Shown in pieces: positions 19,980-33,052 of a DNA stretch of 64,000 nt. A program made the position numbers and the translations under genes. The DNA lies in NCBI GenBank assembly GCA_038503075.1, contig JBCAML010000002.1, positions 1 through 64,000 of the forward strand, given 5' to 3'. Origin of the DNA: Gyromitra esculenta (lineage: Eukaryota > Ascomycota > Pezizomycetes > Pezizales > Discinaceae). Every line of letters starts with the position of its first letter. The first letter of the stretch is position 1. Under the pieces are notes generated by a model. That model did not search any database and was not told where the DNA came from. It was given only the letters and a program-made list of their open reading frames with translations.

Positions 19980-21760
19980 ACCCCACTTTTGGCCATAAGA
20001 AAGCAAAGTGGAACCTTCTGGGATTTACACTGACCGTGATAGAATATAGGCAGGGGGATATTATGTTATATATTACTATTTGGGAGAAATTGATGGATAT
20101 TTCAATCATAGCAGCAAAGAATAAGTGGGAAATATCTCAAAGAGGGTTATATAGTATGCAGATATGACCGCGAAGAGAGTTTGTTATGAGGAGGCTGTTT
20201 TTTTGTGAGGCGCTTGGCACGCTTGGCAGGACGGAGGCGTTCCGCATTCAGATTTTATTGGTCGACGTTTAGAGGTGCGTGCGCCATACAAAGGAATCGA
20301 GCTAACTGGTGGCGATTTACTTCTCTGGTTCTTATCAAGAGCAAAACAGGCAAAGCTACATGTACTGACGAAAACTAAGTATCCGGACGCCAAGAAATTT
20401 TTGGCAAGGTCGACTCTCTCGGCAACCATATACATGGGTATATGGCCATACATAATATTTTACGCTCGACATAAGCAAATATCCACATTATTTGATTCAT
20501 TTGGTCATTTTTGTGACTTATTAAGCAAGGATTGATGAGAATACACGCAGAAAGCTATGTGCTGTATGTGGGTTAGGGTTTTTTGGCATCCGGATCCTTT
20601 AATATTCGTCGAGTATATCGCCATGTATAGCTACATACGAGCCGTTATATGTGCTGCCTTTTCGGATAGGACCGCAAGGGTACGATGGTCATATCGAGTG
20701 GAGAGCTCTTACCTATAGCCCAGCTTTGAAGCTGATTTGGTTCTCCTGGCGCGAATTGTTGTAGCATAGTCGTGGTCTAGTTTCTTTATGCACTCGTCAG
20801 GCGTTTGAGCTTTTACCACCTGTACTCTCGCAGGGCCTCTTTAGAAAAAAACTAGCTCTTCGCATTCAAAATCAAATAATCGCTTCTAGGATGGATGCGT
20901 GTCCGGACCTCGTGATATTGTTATACGACTGACAGAGGATAAATATAGTGTCCAAAAGCGGCACCGACTCTCCCGGTTGTCAGGGAGACACGACAAGACA
21001 GGTCCTGGTAAACGAAAAATCTTCAACACATGTAGCCGGATACCCGGACAACTCACCATCAGGATCACCAAATTGGTTTCTGGGAATAACGTGTAGCGAA
21101 TTTGCTTCCCTGAAGCTCTTCTCTAGCCATCACTCATCCCACAGCTAGCTGTAGGTAGTTTTGTACAAATAAATGGTTTCTGACAACAAAAAAGAGAATT
21201 CAAATACTGATTTTTGAAGAGCTATGGCTGCTTCTGGGACAACTACTCCAGCCTGCGTCATTGTACTCAAACACAAACGAGGAACTTCCAGCTGTGCAGC
21301 TCAACTAGGTAAATCCAACGTCCTGTGTGAAAGTCTACTAGGATTAATAAACTTTTTATCCATCGTTCTGGCCATGTCCGCAGCCAAGACAGCCGTGTAT
21401 GGTTAAGATCCCCAAACACAATAAGCTTTAAAGTAAATCCTGCCCTTGAGCAAATTATTTATAGCTACTCTGACAGGGTGCATTATGTGATGCTTTATTA
21501 CTTAGGGCATATATCATGCCTTCCAATAATGGTTACGAGCTTGGTCTTGCAAAGCCGATAGGTACCTGAAAAAACTCAGGGGAACCAAAGAGCAAAATGA
21601 TCTGTGCCCCAACAATTGTCAGCAGGTGTTCGTAACCTGAGTTGATCCGTCTATGGAGTACTAGTATAAGAACCTCGACATTCCCCTACTTTGTCTGTTT
21701 TCAGTACCAACATCATCCCATACAATTCGTACCATCCTCGCTCACCATATAATACCAACC

Positions 21761-22421
21761 ATGCGTTTCTCAATCACCGCTAAATCCCTTATTGGTCTTG
21801 TTCTTGGCTCTACTATAGCATCCGCATTTGATCCTGCCTATATTCACACCTGGAATGTCCAGACAAGCTCTCGTGGCCGATTGGGATTATCAGGAGCCCC
21901 ACTAGTATTTGATAAAGATGGCACGGTACAAATCTCGCTTCCCTAGCAATTGGAAAAAACTCTAATGCAATACGCGTTACGCATAGATTTATATGGCAAA
22001 TAGCACCAATTTAATCGTTGATACCCCGGTGCGATTCCTATTCGGGGTGATGACAAACACCTTGGGCCAGCTTATTCCCACTGCAAAGCTCGTCGAGTAC
22101 CCGGGCTATAATACTACCGGCGGCGACAGAGGCATCTATATGACACAGCCCGCGGGAGGGCATTTGGCCTATGGCACGTTTGATACATCTCCGGGAACTG
22201 AGTTCGGGCCGTGGTGGCTCGAGAAAGGTCCGGCCAACGACCCTCAATACCGATTGACCTATAATGGTAATTCGACGGCGATGGGTTTGTGGAATGGCGT
22301 CAAGGGGTGGTATGATATTTATATGGGGGAGAATATCCCGGCCGATCGTGTACAAGAAATGTATATTATTGACTTGAAGGTGACGGAGTTTTGTGCGCCA
22401 GGAAATTCGTATTGCTTCTAG
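21761..22421 (+). CDS. Small secreted protein of unknown family
   Basis: Two exons (21761-21925, 21987-22421; intron GTACAA...CATAG) give 199 residues. The N-terminus MRFSITAKSLIGLVLG STIASA is a clear signal peptide with likely cleavage before FDPAYIHTW. The mature part is rich in Gly, Tyr, Trp and Asn, has four N-x-S/T sequons (NSTN, NTTG, NGNST and a nearby site) and only two cysteines, in a C-terminal CAPGNSYC-F motif, which could form one disulfide. There is no transmembrane or GPI segment. A TATAAG box lies about 95 bp upstream. I recognise no family. It could be a secreted binding protein or effector; only its secretion is well supported. Confidence 0.85.
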
Positions 22422-23833
22422 AGGTGGAAATAGCGTCCATGTACGCGATCTTTTGGAAAATAATGTTAAGTAAGGTGTGGTATAACTAAATACCGTCTCG
22501 TTCAAGTTCAAATAACTAGTTAGTGTAGTTATTTTTGATGAATTTTGCAAATACACATACAGTCGCGCTTGCGAAGTCCTAACATCCTACAATTTCAACT
22601 TGTTGGTGGTAAACCAAGTATGTAGATGTAGATCTGATTAGAGAATAGTAAATCGGGAGGGAAGAAAGTTGAGATGCTAAATAAAACCTAGCAGCGCCAC
22701 AAAATTACTTTCTATAGAAATTATAGCCTCAATCAGCTAGCAATTGTGCTTAATAGAGAGGAGGGATACTAAGACTCTGTGAGCGGGGCTGTATACAACC
22801 CAATTCATAGTTTTCTCGAAAAAGCAAAGCTATCACGCTTGTCTATCACTTCACTTAGCATGATAATCTCTGACTCTTCTAGTACTTAGTTACCTATTTT
22901 AATTCCTCGCGTCATGTGACATAAACGTAGCACTATAGCCTATACCGTGGCTTGCTAATATCTAAAATAATTTAGAAAGTGAAGAGAGGGATTCTGGTCA
23001 TTCACTTATTGATAAATGCGATTCGATCAAACAAGCGAATGATAGGCAATTTTGCCATTCTTATTATCCAGCTATATTCCCAATGTCGATGGATAGCTAT
23101 CCGCACACTATGACAGCCACAGCCAGTTATACAGTAGAACACCCACAACTGATACCGATTCTCTGAGAGTTGGGAAACCTATGTACAGTATGTACTCATA
23201 TTTATCTACTTACTTACTACTTGCTAATTGACAAAACGAGACATATGTACTACCGTGTGGTTGGGGAATTCTTGCTCTGGATAAAGCAAACAAATAGAAT
23301 ATTCTGTGGGCGTGGGAGGAATGAGCTAAAATAGGGATCTGATCTGCTCGTATTGTCGCCGTGCCGCCGTAGGATGTTTTTCACTGTTTACCACTATCTT
23401 TATCTCTACAGGTATCTTGCTACCCTGCGAATAACACTGCTTTACTACTGCATGAGGTATACTTGCAGTTGTATGTAGACATTCGATAGATCTAGATGTA
23501 TACTTGACTTTTAGGTCCGGATCGGCTTGTAGTAGGGCGGATTAATACAAAAAATAATATAAAGAAGAACGTAGGGGATTTGTGTATTGCCACAACTCTT
23601 TTTCATTTTGTTTCTACATTACGGCCAGGCATGTAGCTCGATAACGAGTGATATTTTGTGATTAACATGACTACTTTTCGCGAATATCCTATAAGGATAA
23701 TATACTTTTGCACGTCTGCAAATGGCTGTTCTAAGCAAGCTATTTACAATTTTACCCCCCAGAACATTTTTGCCAACTAAAACCATAATGCGATACAAAA
23801 TCAATATCAAATATGTAGCCAGGTCATCTACTT
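22422..23833. other. AT-rich spacer, no gene
   Basis: Both strands carry many stops and no motif. There are simple AT-rich stretches and short direct words (TATGTACAGTATGTACTC near 23180), nothing that can be annotated. Confidence 0.4.
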
Positions 23834-24572
23834 TCACCCCCTATCTCTCCTCTCATCCCGGTCGGTATCGGTTTTATCTTTAATCTTGTCTCCAAGCCCA
23901 GTCCGAGTTGTCCTATCAGCGAGGCTGGTATGTCCCAAGGAGCCCGGTCCAGTCCTATCGCCTGGACCCCTATCTCTTAATCCTGTTTTAAGTCCACTCT
24001 TTTCCCCGAGAGTAGTCTTGTTTCCCGAACCGGTCTTCTCTCCAGATCCGCTCTTCTTTTCTCCCAGCAGCTTGTCAACCGTACCACCAATAATTCCCTC
24101 CGACGTGAATTGCTTTCCTACGAGGCCGTCTTTAGACAATGGGCCGCCAATTGCATTGGGGATTGATCCAACAGGACCGTCAGCTGTTAAGATGGGAGAA
24201 GGGCGATTATTAGTAGACATTTTAAGTGGGGAACGGATTGAACCCGAGAGAAGACCACTTACGATTGAATTGCTTCCCGACAGTTCCTTCAGAAGTAAAT
24301 GCTTTAAGTGGGTTCATTCCTCCGTGGTGGTCCCTTAAGACGCCTTGCGTTTTATTGTACTATTATATTATTAGCAAAGACTACCCAAGGTTAAAGTAAG
24401 AAGGGTAACAAACATCTTCCCCTCTCCTGAGTCTCTCATCTCTAGGATCTTCAACTCCCTCGGTCAAGTCTTGGGACTTGAGGCCGCTACTAGCCCCCTC
24501 GTCCATTGCGAAGTCCGAGCGCTTTTTCGGATCGGATCTACCACGATCACCGGATCTAGTATAATCTGACAT
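23834..24572 (-). CDS. Glycine-patterned, low-complexity fungal protein, unknown function
   Basis: Three exons (24572-24385, 24333-24263, 24183-23834) give 202 residues. The N-terminal third is charged (SGDRGRSDPKKRSDFAMDEG). The middle has an internal repeat: KAFTSEGTVGKQF, then PDGPVGSIPNAIGGPLSKDG, then LVGKQFTSEGIIGGTVDKLLG. The C-terminal 85 residues consist almost only of G, K, S, T, D and R (GSGEKTGSGNKTTLGEKSG) and should be disordered. There is no signal peptide or membrane segment. The F-T-x-E-G-x-x-G-x-x-F pattern recurs in uncharacterised fungal proteins, and the tail resembles hydrophilic LEA/dehydrin-like stress proteins in composition only. The 51-bp first intron ends AAG. Confidence 0.8.
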
Positions 24573-25295
24573 TATAATTGTATGTGCTTTGAGATTGGTA
24601 GGTTTTAGATGAAGGAAAGGCACGAAGAATGTGAAGAGAAATCTCAGCACGAGAGTGCTTTTTGATGGTGTATTATAGAGAAATCCAGAGCCCCGCGGGT
24701 ATGAATTCACCGCTGACGTTAATTCTCATCATAGTGACCTCTTAGCAGCTAAGCTTCCGCGGGGATAATCGAGCCATTGCCGCTTATGACGCGAAAAAAA
24801 TCTGGTTCTTGGATTTTGTTGCAGACATCTTGTAGCAGTATCTAAACCAGTAATCATAATAAAACATAAAATTATATATTATGAAATTTATGGGAAGTTG
24901 GAAAACACATCCTACCTCAGACGGCCGTGTGCAAGTAACCTGTCTAACTAAAGCTGTGCAATCCTTTGGACGAAAATTAAGTTCAATCGAGAGAATATAT
25001 TCTTGTGTTACATAGAAATGATTGAGTAATTCTCAGCAGTGACGAAACTCTTCGGCAATAGGTGTGGAAAAAGATTTTTCCGCAAACGATCTGCGAAAAC
25101 CCTAACCCTAATCCGTAGGAGTATGTGGCAACGTTTAGGCTGCGCGGAAGCCTATGCAATTGACGAGCGTCGCCTGGTCATTGACATTTTTTTTTAGCTG
25201 GGCCCGGACCGCTGAGTATATTTTCTCGCCTGTCGTTATGAGGTTATGTTACAGAAGGATTCATCCTGTAGCGGAACCTGTCCCTCCTGTCTCTA

Positions 25296-25880
25296 CAGCG
25301 ATGGGAAATGTATCGGGAAATGTATCAATTCCCCTGCAAGATATTTGTGTGGGAAAGGCATCAGTAAATGGATCAGGAAAAGTGTGGTTAGGGAAGAGTA
25401 TACTTTTCCATCCCTTTCCCGTGCCTTTCCCATGCCTTTCCCCACATTAAAATTTGGAAAAGAAGGTCTAAAAATTAGACTAACCAGAGAGTTGAACCCT
25501 AAACCTTCTATACCAGTACACCTATATATATCCTACCATCAAGACAGAGCTTTTATCGGGGTTTTGTTCACGCTATAACTTTGGTTGCATGTGGCATTCT
25601 TGTACCAGTTTACTAAAACAATGAAAAGATGATTTAACAAAAAAAAAAAAAAGACAGAGCTTTTATCACTTACAGATACATTTAATTCAATAGACACCCT
25701 GTTTAACCTAGCTTTTCGGGAAATTTTACATTTTGATGCATATGCCTTTACTGATGCCTTTCCCCCGATGCCTTTCCCTACACTTTTACTGATGCTTTTA
25801 CTGATGCTTTTACAACAAACACCCTTGTGCCTTTTACCATTTCAATTGTATGGGTAATGTGTAGATTGATACATTTCCTC
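25296..25880. repeat. Inverted array of GATGCCTTT-like units, split by a LINE insertion
   Basis: The left part (about 25296-25445) is built of words such as GGGAAATGTATC, GGGAAAGGCATCAGTAAATGG and CCTTTCCCATGCCTTTCCCC. The right part (about 25733-25880) holds the reverse complements, CCTTTACTGATGCCTTTCCC, ACTGATGCTTTTACTGATGC and GATACATTTCC. The two arms could pair over more than 100 bp with interruptions. The 93-bp LINE tail and its duplication lie in the loop. Confidence 0.65.
25558..25650 (+). mobile_element. Severely 5'-truncated LINE copy (3' tail only)
   Basis: 93 bp beginning GGGGTTTTGTTCACGCTATAAC and ending in a 14-A tail, matching the 3' end of the LINE at 4581-4668 with few differences. 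It is flanked by the 17-bp perfect duplication AAGACAGAGCTTTTATC (25541-25557 and 25651-25667). Confidence 0.95.
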
Positions 25881-25938
25881 CCGTAGTAGAGTGTCCCTCC
25901 CATCCCAAATACGTTCTCAAATTCTATTACGATTATAT

Positions 25939-26502
25939 GTATATGTTCTAGCCCGTTTGTCAAGAATGTCCATTTACAAAGTGGCTAGCCTGCTTTACAA
26001 ATGGGCCAGCCCATTTACAAAAGGAGCAACTTTGTAGATGGGTCGGCCCATCTCCAAAGTGCTATTTGAACTTAGCCCGTATTCAAAGTAAAACGATTTT
26101 CATTAACCACAGCTAAGTTAATTTATGCTATAAGAATGTCAGCCTCACAGCCTCTGAGTCCTCACCATTTTGAATCACGTTAGTGTAGATATTACCAGTG
26201 ATGCCAACACAAATATAGTAGTCTTCAAGTTCAAGTTCTACAACCAACATCATGATCACGGTATCATCTAGTATTTGGAGCACTATCTTTTTTGTAGTTG
26301 ATGGATGCGCCTGCTAGTGAGTTCATGATGATAAAATTGTTATAGTAGTGGGCTGCAGTGGAGTTGAAATTCAGGGCATTCTGAGTGGATTTTTAGCGAG
26401 GGTTCATGGTCCAAGCTTTGCTGTTGCACTTTGGATACGGGCCACCAACTAGTGCCACTTTGTAAACGGTATTTAATGACATACGGGCCGGAACATATAT
26501 AT
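25939..26502. mobile_element. About 560-bp non-autonomous TIR element
   Basis: The left end TATATGTTCTAGCCCGTTTGTCA...TTTACAAAGTGGC is mirrored by the right end GCCACTTTGTAAACGG...TGACATACGGGCCGGAACATATA, an inverted repeat of about 45 bp. Next to the left end are direct repeats of CCATTTACAAA and a palindrome AGATGGGTCGGCCCATCT (about 26036-26053). The interior has no transposase. The exact termini are uncertain by a few bases. Confidence 0.7.
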
Positions 26503-28133
26503 TGAGTGATGTGAAATATTCGCATGTCATCTAGCAGATTCACTAACTAATTTTTAGCATTCAACACAAAGAAGATTGATTATGTATCTTGGATAAGTAC
26601 CATCCAATATTCGAGGAAGGTTTCACCGATTGTCCTGGCAAGGGACATTAAAAAAGCGTTAACGCTCTATGCGCAGAAATTCTTACAACTCTGAAGCCCA
26701 GAAGCATATCACCAGTACAGCATGCCCAAAATAGAGTACTGTTCGAGAGAATTCGTAATGATAACCTCCTTATTGTAAATCTCAGTGAGACACGGCTGTC
26801 ACAATATTCCTACCAGGGTGGAGCCGATTTCGCTATCCATTTTCCCCTTTTGAAAGAGAGCTATGCATGTCGCGTAGAGATGATCTACCTTTAAATTATC
26901 AAGGTTGGCCGATAAGTCCATAATAGCAAGTTCGTTTGGCGGAAACCACATATCATATTTTTTTCCTATTGCTAGCAAGATATTTAGACCATGATACTAT
27001 TCAACGACACCTCCAATTGTAGTCGGATCCGCCCGAACGATCTGCACGGTCACACATTATAATCTCTCGGTAAGTCCGCTGTCCATGGGTTGAAATTAAT
27101 CAGGGAGTTTCTTCGAGAATATTATATCTTAGGGGTTGTTTCCAGATTTGCACGAGGGGGATTGTCCATGGATGTGTAAGCCCGATCATCTCTATATTCA
27201 CCCGCACTTAGCCGATTAGTAGAGGAAAAAGGGAGGGGTATGGGCGAAACAAGAAATAAGCGAAGCCCGTACCTAGACGCTTGGGAGAATCCCCACGTTG
27301 TCGCGATGCAGGTGAATTGGCGTTGGGAAACCTTCTTTTAACCTTCTTTCAACCGCCATCACCACTTGCTCGAGTGGCATCCTGTTGAGCATAGCATAGT
27401 GGGGATTAGCCTTGGCTTCAACTCTTGATTGGAGAGGTTGTAAAACTGTTGTGACTGACGAAATATCCAAGAACCATTAGCTAGCCAATGCTCATCCCAG
27501 GCTGGGAAGTTTGATACCATCCACGATTCACTTGCCTTTTTCGCACCTTTAACTCCGGCCGCTGAGATGGATGTTAACCCTAGGTGACGATACTCTGCTA
27601 GACAGTGGTTAGTGGGTTCCGAGACACCCCCACCAAGAAACACATAGACTTACCTGGAAGTTGGTGGTTTCAACCCAGGTTCGGGAGACCAGAAGTAACA
27701 TTATTGAATTAAGAAGTACGAACGGTGGATTAACCCAATGTGGGAAGGAAAGGGTGCATATTTGCCCTATGCAGCTCTTAAATTGGTATTTGTCTGGGTC
27801 TGGGTTTGGACGGTTTAACTGTCCGAGACCCCCACTGGAGGACGAACCTTAAAGTTTGGAGTTTGGGTAAAGCAATTACGGTCGGCACCGTCCGCGACGT
27901 GGTGAATCGGAACCGAGTTTAAGCGCCAGGCGTTTAGACTGATCTGCAGGAACAGAACGGGCTCGCCCTCTTGCGCAATTGGCGTGGCAGATTAGAGTTG
28001 ACCTCGCTTGCAAGACGCAGCAGCCATCTGATCCTCCCCTGATCATCTGAATCCTTACGACCTCACTTATCTACTCTACACACACTCGCGACATCTTTAT
28101 AGATCCACCCACTTTTTACACTAGTCAGTCGAA

Positions 28134-28350
28134 ATGAAGCTCGAAGACGATCTTCCCAGCTTCCCAGCTGGGCTTCGGCTCCTGGACTCGCTCACCTTCT
28201 GTTCCTGTCATCATGGCCGGGAGGCAGAAGTATGGGTAGTGAGTGGTCTATGGAGCAGCTCAGCAATATAAACTATAACCGCATATCGATCATGGCATAC
28301 CCGTGATGTCCATGCTTACACGAGATCAGCCACCTGAAAGAGCGGAATGA
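28134..28350 (+). CDS. Weak two-exon small frame, hypothetical
   Basis: An ATG in good context (CGAAATGA) starts 35 codons (MKLEDDLPSFPAGLRLLDSL...) that end at a GTGAGT donor. A CAG acceptor at 28329 would add seven residues before a stop, 42 codons in all. The upstream sequence is pyrimidine-rich and promoter-like. It could equally be the 5' remnant of a longer lost gene or chance. Confidence 0.2.
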
Positions 28351-29841
28351 AATATTACGAGGGCCATTCAAATACCCGAATTATGATCACTATACTACAT
28401 GTACCCACGAGCTATTCCAAATTTCGCTCTTGGGAATTTGTAGCACTATGCCTGAAGGAGAACCATAAAGTAGTTAGAACCTCAATGAGCATTAGGATAA
28501 AAAAAATATCAGAAATACTCAAAATTATCCTCGGCATCATCAATCATGGCCATATTAGTAGCTAAAGCAACCATGTAATCACCATTGGATTTCATTCGTG
28601 GGCTGGCGAGAAGCCGAGATGACCAAGACGGCCCAGGGTAGGGATTCAGGTTTGAGTGCCTACCCCGCAATTAGTAGATGGGCGATGGTATTATTTCGAC
28701 CGTTAGGCGGTGATAATTCTACTGTACCTATCGCGTGTCGGCACGTATGGTGGGGCGGTGGAGAACTGATAAGGTATAATTCAAGTGAACAAGGCTTCAG
28801 GTCCTGATTGGGATGCTCTACACCTTCTCTTTTGTGAATTGGGTTCCCCCTGACCAGCTAATTTTGGTGGATCCATCAATCGGATCTTCGATCGTGCAGA
28901 TACGCCGTGAAACAGAGAGAAGCTTCTCCTCAGGTTCCGGCCGTCTAAGTCAACCGCTATAGCTGACCTTACCATCTTCTTATGATTTGGCACGGAAAAA
29001 ATTTCGGATGGATACAGGGATGGGGTGGTATATCGGTGGCCACTATCGCGATGCACGACCCATATTGACGTATTTTGGTACTTACCTGCTCTAACTAGCC
29101 CTACTGCAAGTATTAACCCTTGGATATTCTACTATAATGTTGATAACGCTAGTCATGCTATGGATATAGTTTTATGCTTTTTTCAACCATCTTTCTCGAG
29201 AGCCAGCCTCCCTGAAGCGATTTAAAAAAAAAACCACCTAGCCCGGCAGAAATTCTTCCTGTTTTCGAGCTAGCATGGTCGTTTTATTGTACCTGTGATA
29301 TTCTAGGTATTCTTGTTTCGATAATTCGCTAACAATCACCGCTATTGTTAATTTTCTATTACAAATATGGATTACGATCTGAACGAGGCAGAGTCGAGAA
29401 GCAGCCAGCGGGGACCCGCAACTCGATTAAGCAAATATAAACTTGGCTTGAGATATGGCTGGAATAGTTCTTGAGTTTGGGGTCCTGCCTAAATCGGTAT
29501 TGATGGAAGGCGAACCTGTGATGGCATCGCCACTGCGGTAGCCTTGGCCATCAAGTTCAACAGGGGCAAATTCACTTCTACAGACAATGTCGATGGTGCC
29601 CTGATTGCTTCGGAACGCACCGCAATGTCGTGAGCAACATATCCCATGCTCTGTCGTTATCTCGAAGTCAACTGTCGTGATGAGGGTTGAGTGCATAGAA
29701 CTTCAGAATTACATAAATACCACTGATATGCCCCACCAAGAGGACTTTTTTTTATAGCATCAGCCTTCGTTCCAACATTAGCAACCCACAGCTTCCGGCC
29801 TTTGATCTACTTGGTCCTCTATACATTATAGTATCTTCACG

Positions 29842-31226
<1,385 letters not shown>

Positions 31227-33052
31227 ATGCCCAAAAAAGAGTTAGAAAGGGAGGATAGCTATTGGATAGTTGATTGTTTTGGATTATAAGAGGTTAAAAT
31301 TGCGATTTCCTATGTTTCGAGCAAAAGGCTAGGGAGTTACTTGTCTTTTCAATTGTTTACTTTCTTTGAAATCATCAAGTTTGTACTCTTTAGCTTAGAG
31401 CGGGGTCAGGATTTGCAATCAAAAATGGTTTTTTCCCAAATACCTGAAGCCCTCGATCGAGTGACCATTGGTGATCTTCATAAAGCTGATGTGAAAACCG
31501 AATTTAATGAGAGGGCAAGCTAAATTTAAAAAAAATACTTCTATGTTAATTTTTAATGATAGGATGTCCAGTGACACGATTGCGAGGGTCTCGAACTCCT
31601 CTATCCCAATACCTCACCACTAACTAGCCACCATGGCCAAACAACCACTTCGAATCAAAGGTAAAAGAGCCGCTGGAGAGCCAGCTCTCAACACCACCCC
31701 CAACGTCAACCAAAATTGCTACTTAAGGCCGGCAATTCATCAGCTCTCCTTAAAGTCTCAGAGTCTGTAAAGTACTACGTTGGTCAAAAGTTTTATTTCG
31801 AAGGACTAAATAGTCATTAACCGTTCATCTCGTAGCTCTACGCGAGTACGGATGGAATCAATTTGCTTTCTAGATGGTAACCTAGAGCAAGTCCAGAAAA
31901 CAGAAAGGGTATTCATAGAAGACTCCCTCAAAGGCCCACTGAATTATATCCGGAGAGTTTACAGCCACTGGCGTAAAGTACCAACCCCAGCACATCAGCC
32001 TGCCTCTCTGGTGCTATCATGGTATTTAGTTAATAATTATATGTACGTGTGTAGCACTACCCTCGTCGAATGGACGATTCTATAAAATGCGCGATTTCGA
32101 TCTTATTCGCCTTGGGCCTTCACGGAGATCTTTCCAGGAAACATGGTCACCGCCAAGAGTAAATTTTGTCGGGTTAGTGAGATTTTCTCCACTAGTTCTG
32201 GCCCTACAAATAGACACGCGTAAGGTCTCACTTCGAGCGAGCGTAATCAACTAATTTCGGTTAGCATCAGGAGTATCACGCTCTCAGTTCAATATGCCTA
32301 CTCTAGAGAATTTCCAGCAATGGGTGTTAGGCCCCAGACTCTATTTCTAGCTAGGGATATCGACTCATAGGGGCATAGGCTCGATTCTGGATACGTGGTT
32401 AAGGTCTTCGAGACTAAGTGCTGAGTGGATGAGCGACTAATGGGAGGCTACGTGGTCCCCAAGACCGTGAAGATATCACGTAGAATCAGATCACTAGGGG
32501 GTGACATAATAGAGTCCCTGGTGCTCCAGTGATGTATCTATAGAAGAACTACTTTCCTAGGGGGTGAACTCTTCTCGAGAATTGACACCGATCGTTTAAC
32601 CCTCAGATGACTACTTTTGACTATTTTCTCCTCCAAGGGGCTGTTCGGGTGTTACGATTGTCCTGATGTATCTTACATCACTACATTAGTTCCCAGCACA
32701 AAATTCCGGAAAACCATTCCTCTAACACAGAAACTAATGCCGAGTGAAATATTGAGTAAAGAAATAATGAAGAAGCTAATGAATACCGAGGATCTAGAGA
32801 ATAAGTATAAAGTACATTGCATTTGGTTCATTTATCGCAAATATCATAAGTATGGCTCAGTCAAAATCTCGACTACCTGTGCGCGTGGTAGTGGCAGACT
32901 ACATGTACTTTGCATTTATTGACTACCGAACTCTAAGTTATCCGATCTACACAACTCACAGTCTCATGGAGTGCGGGTAGTAAAACCGAGGTTATTGAAG
33001 CCTATCGATTTACCCTGGTGCAGTGTCTGAACAATCCCCTAGTTCCTATCAA
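31227..33052. other. 1.8-kb spacer, no confident gene
   Basis: Short frames near 31852-32085 (GPLNYIRRVYSHWRKVP) and 32617-32922 lack recognisable motifs and splice partners. Nothing else seen. Confidence 0.35.

Larger units (their letters stand above)
18660..21760. other. 3.1-kb gene-free region with several TIR elements
   Basis: No reading frame shows a recognisable motif or a consistent splice pattern. It contains the foldback elements at 19325-19528, 19531-19687 and, more weakly, 19859-19979. A single GGTTAGGGTTTTTTGG occurs near 20571. Confidence 0.4.
24573..29841. other. 5.3-kb region without a confident gene
   Basis: Contains a disrupted inverted repeat with minisatellite character (25296-25880), a short LINE copy (25558-25650), a TIR element (25939-26502) and one weak two-exon frame (28134-28350). 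AACCCTAACCCTAAT occurs at about 25098. The rest (26.5-29.8 kb) shows no coding or repeat structure I can support. Confidence 0.4.

Noticed and set aside
23886..24338. Long proline/serine-rich plus-strand frame
   Set aside because: It is the antisense shadow of the spliced glycine-patterned gene, whose three exons join in phase.
32300..32600. Region with repeated AGGGGGTGA words and CTCGATTCTGGATACGTGG, reminiscent of a retroelement leader
   Set aside because: No LTR, duplication or coding motif could be tied to it.
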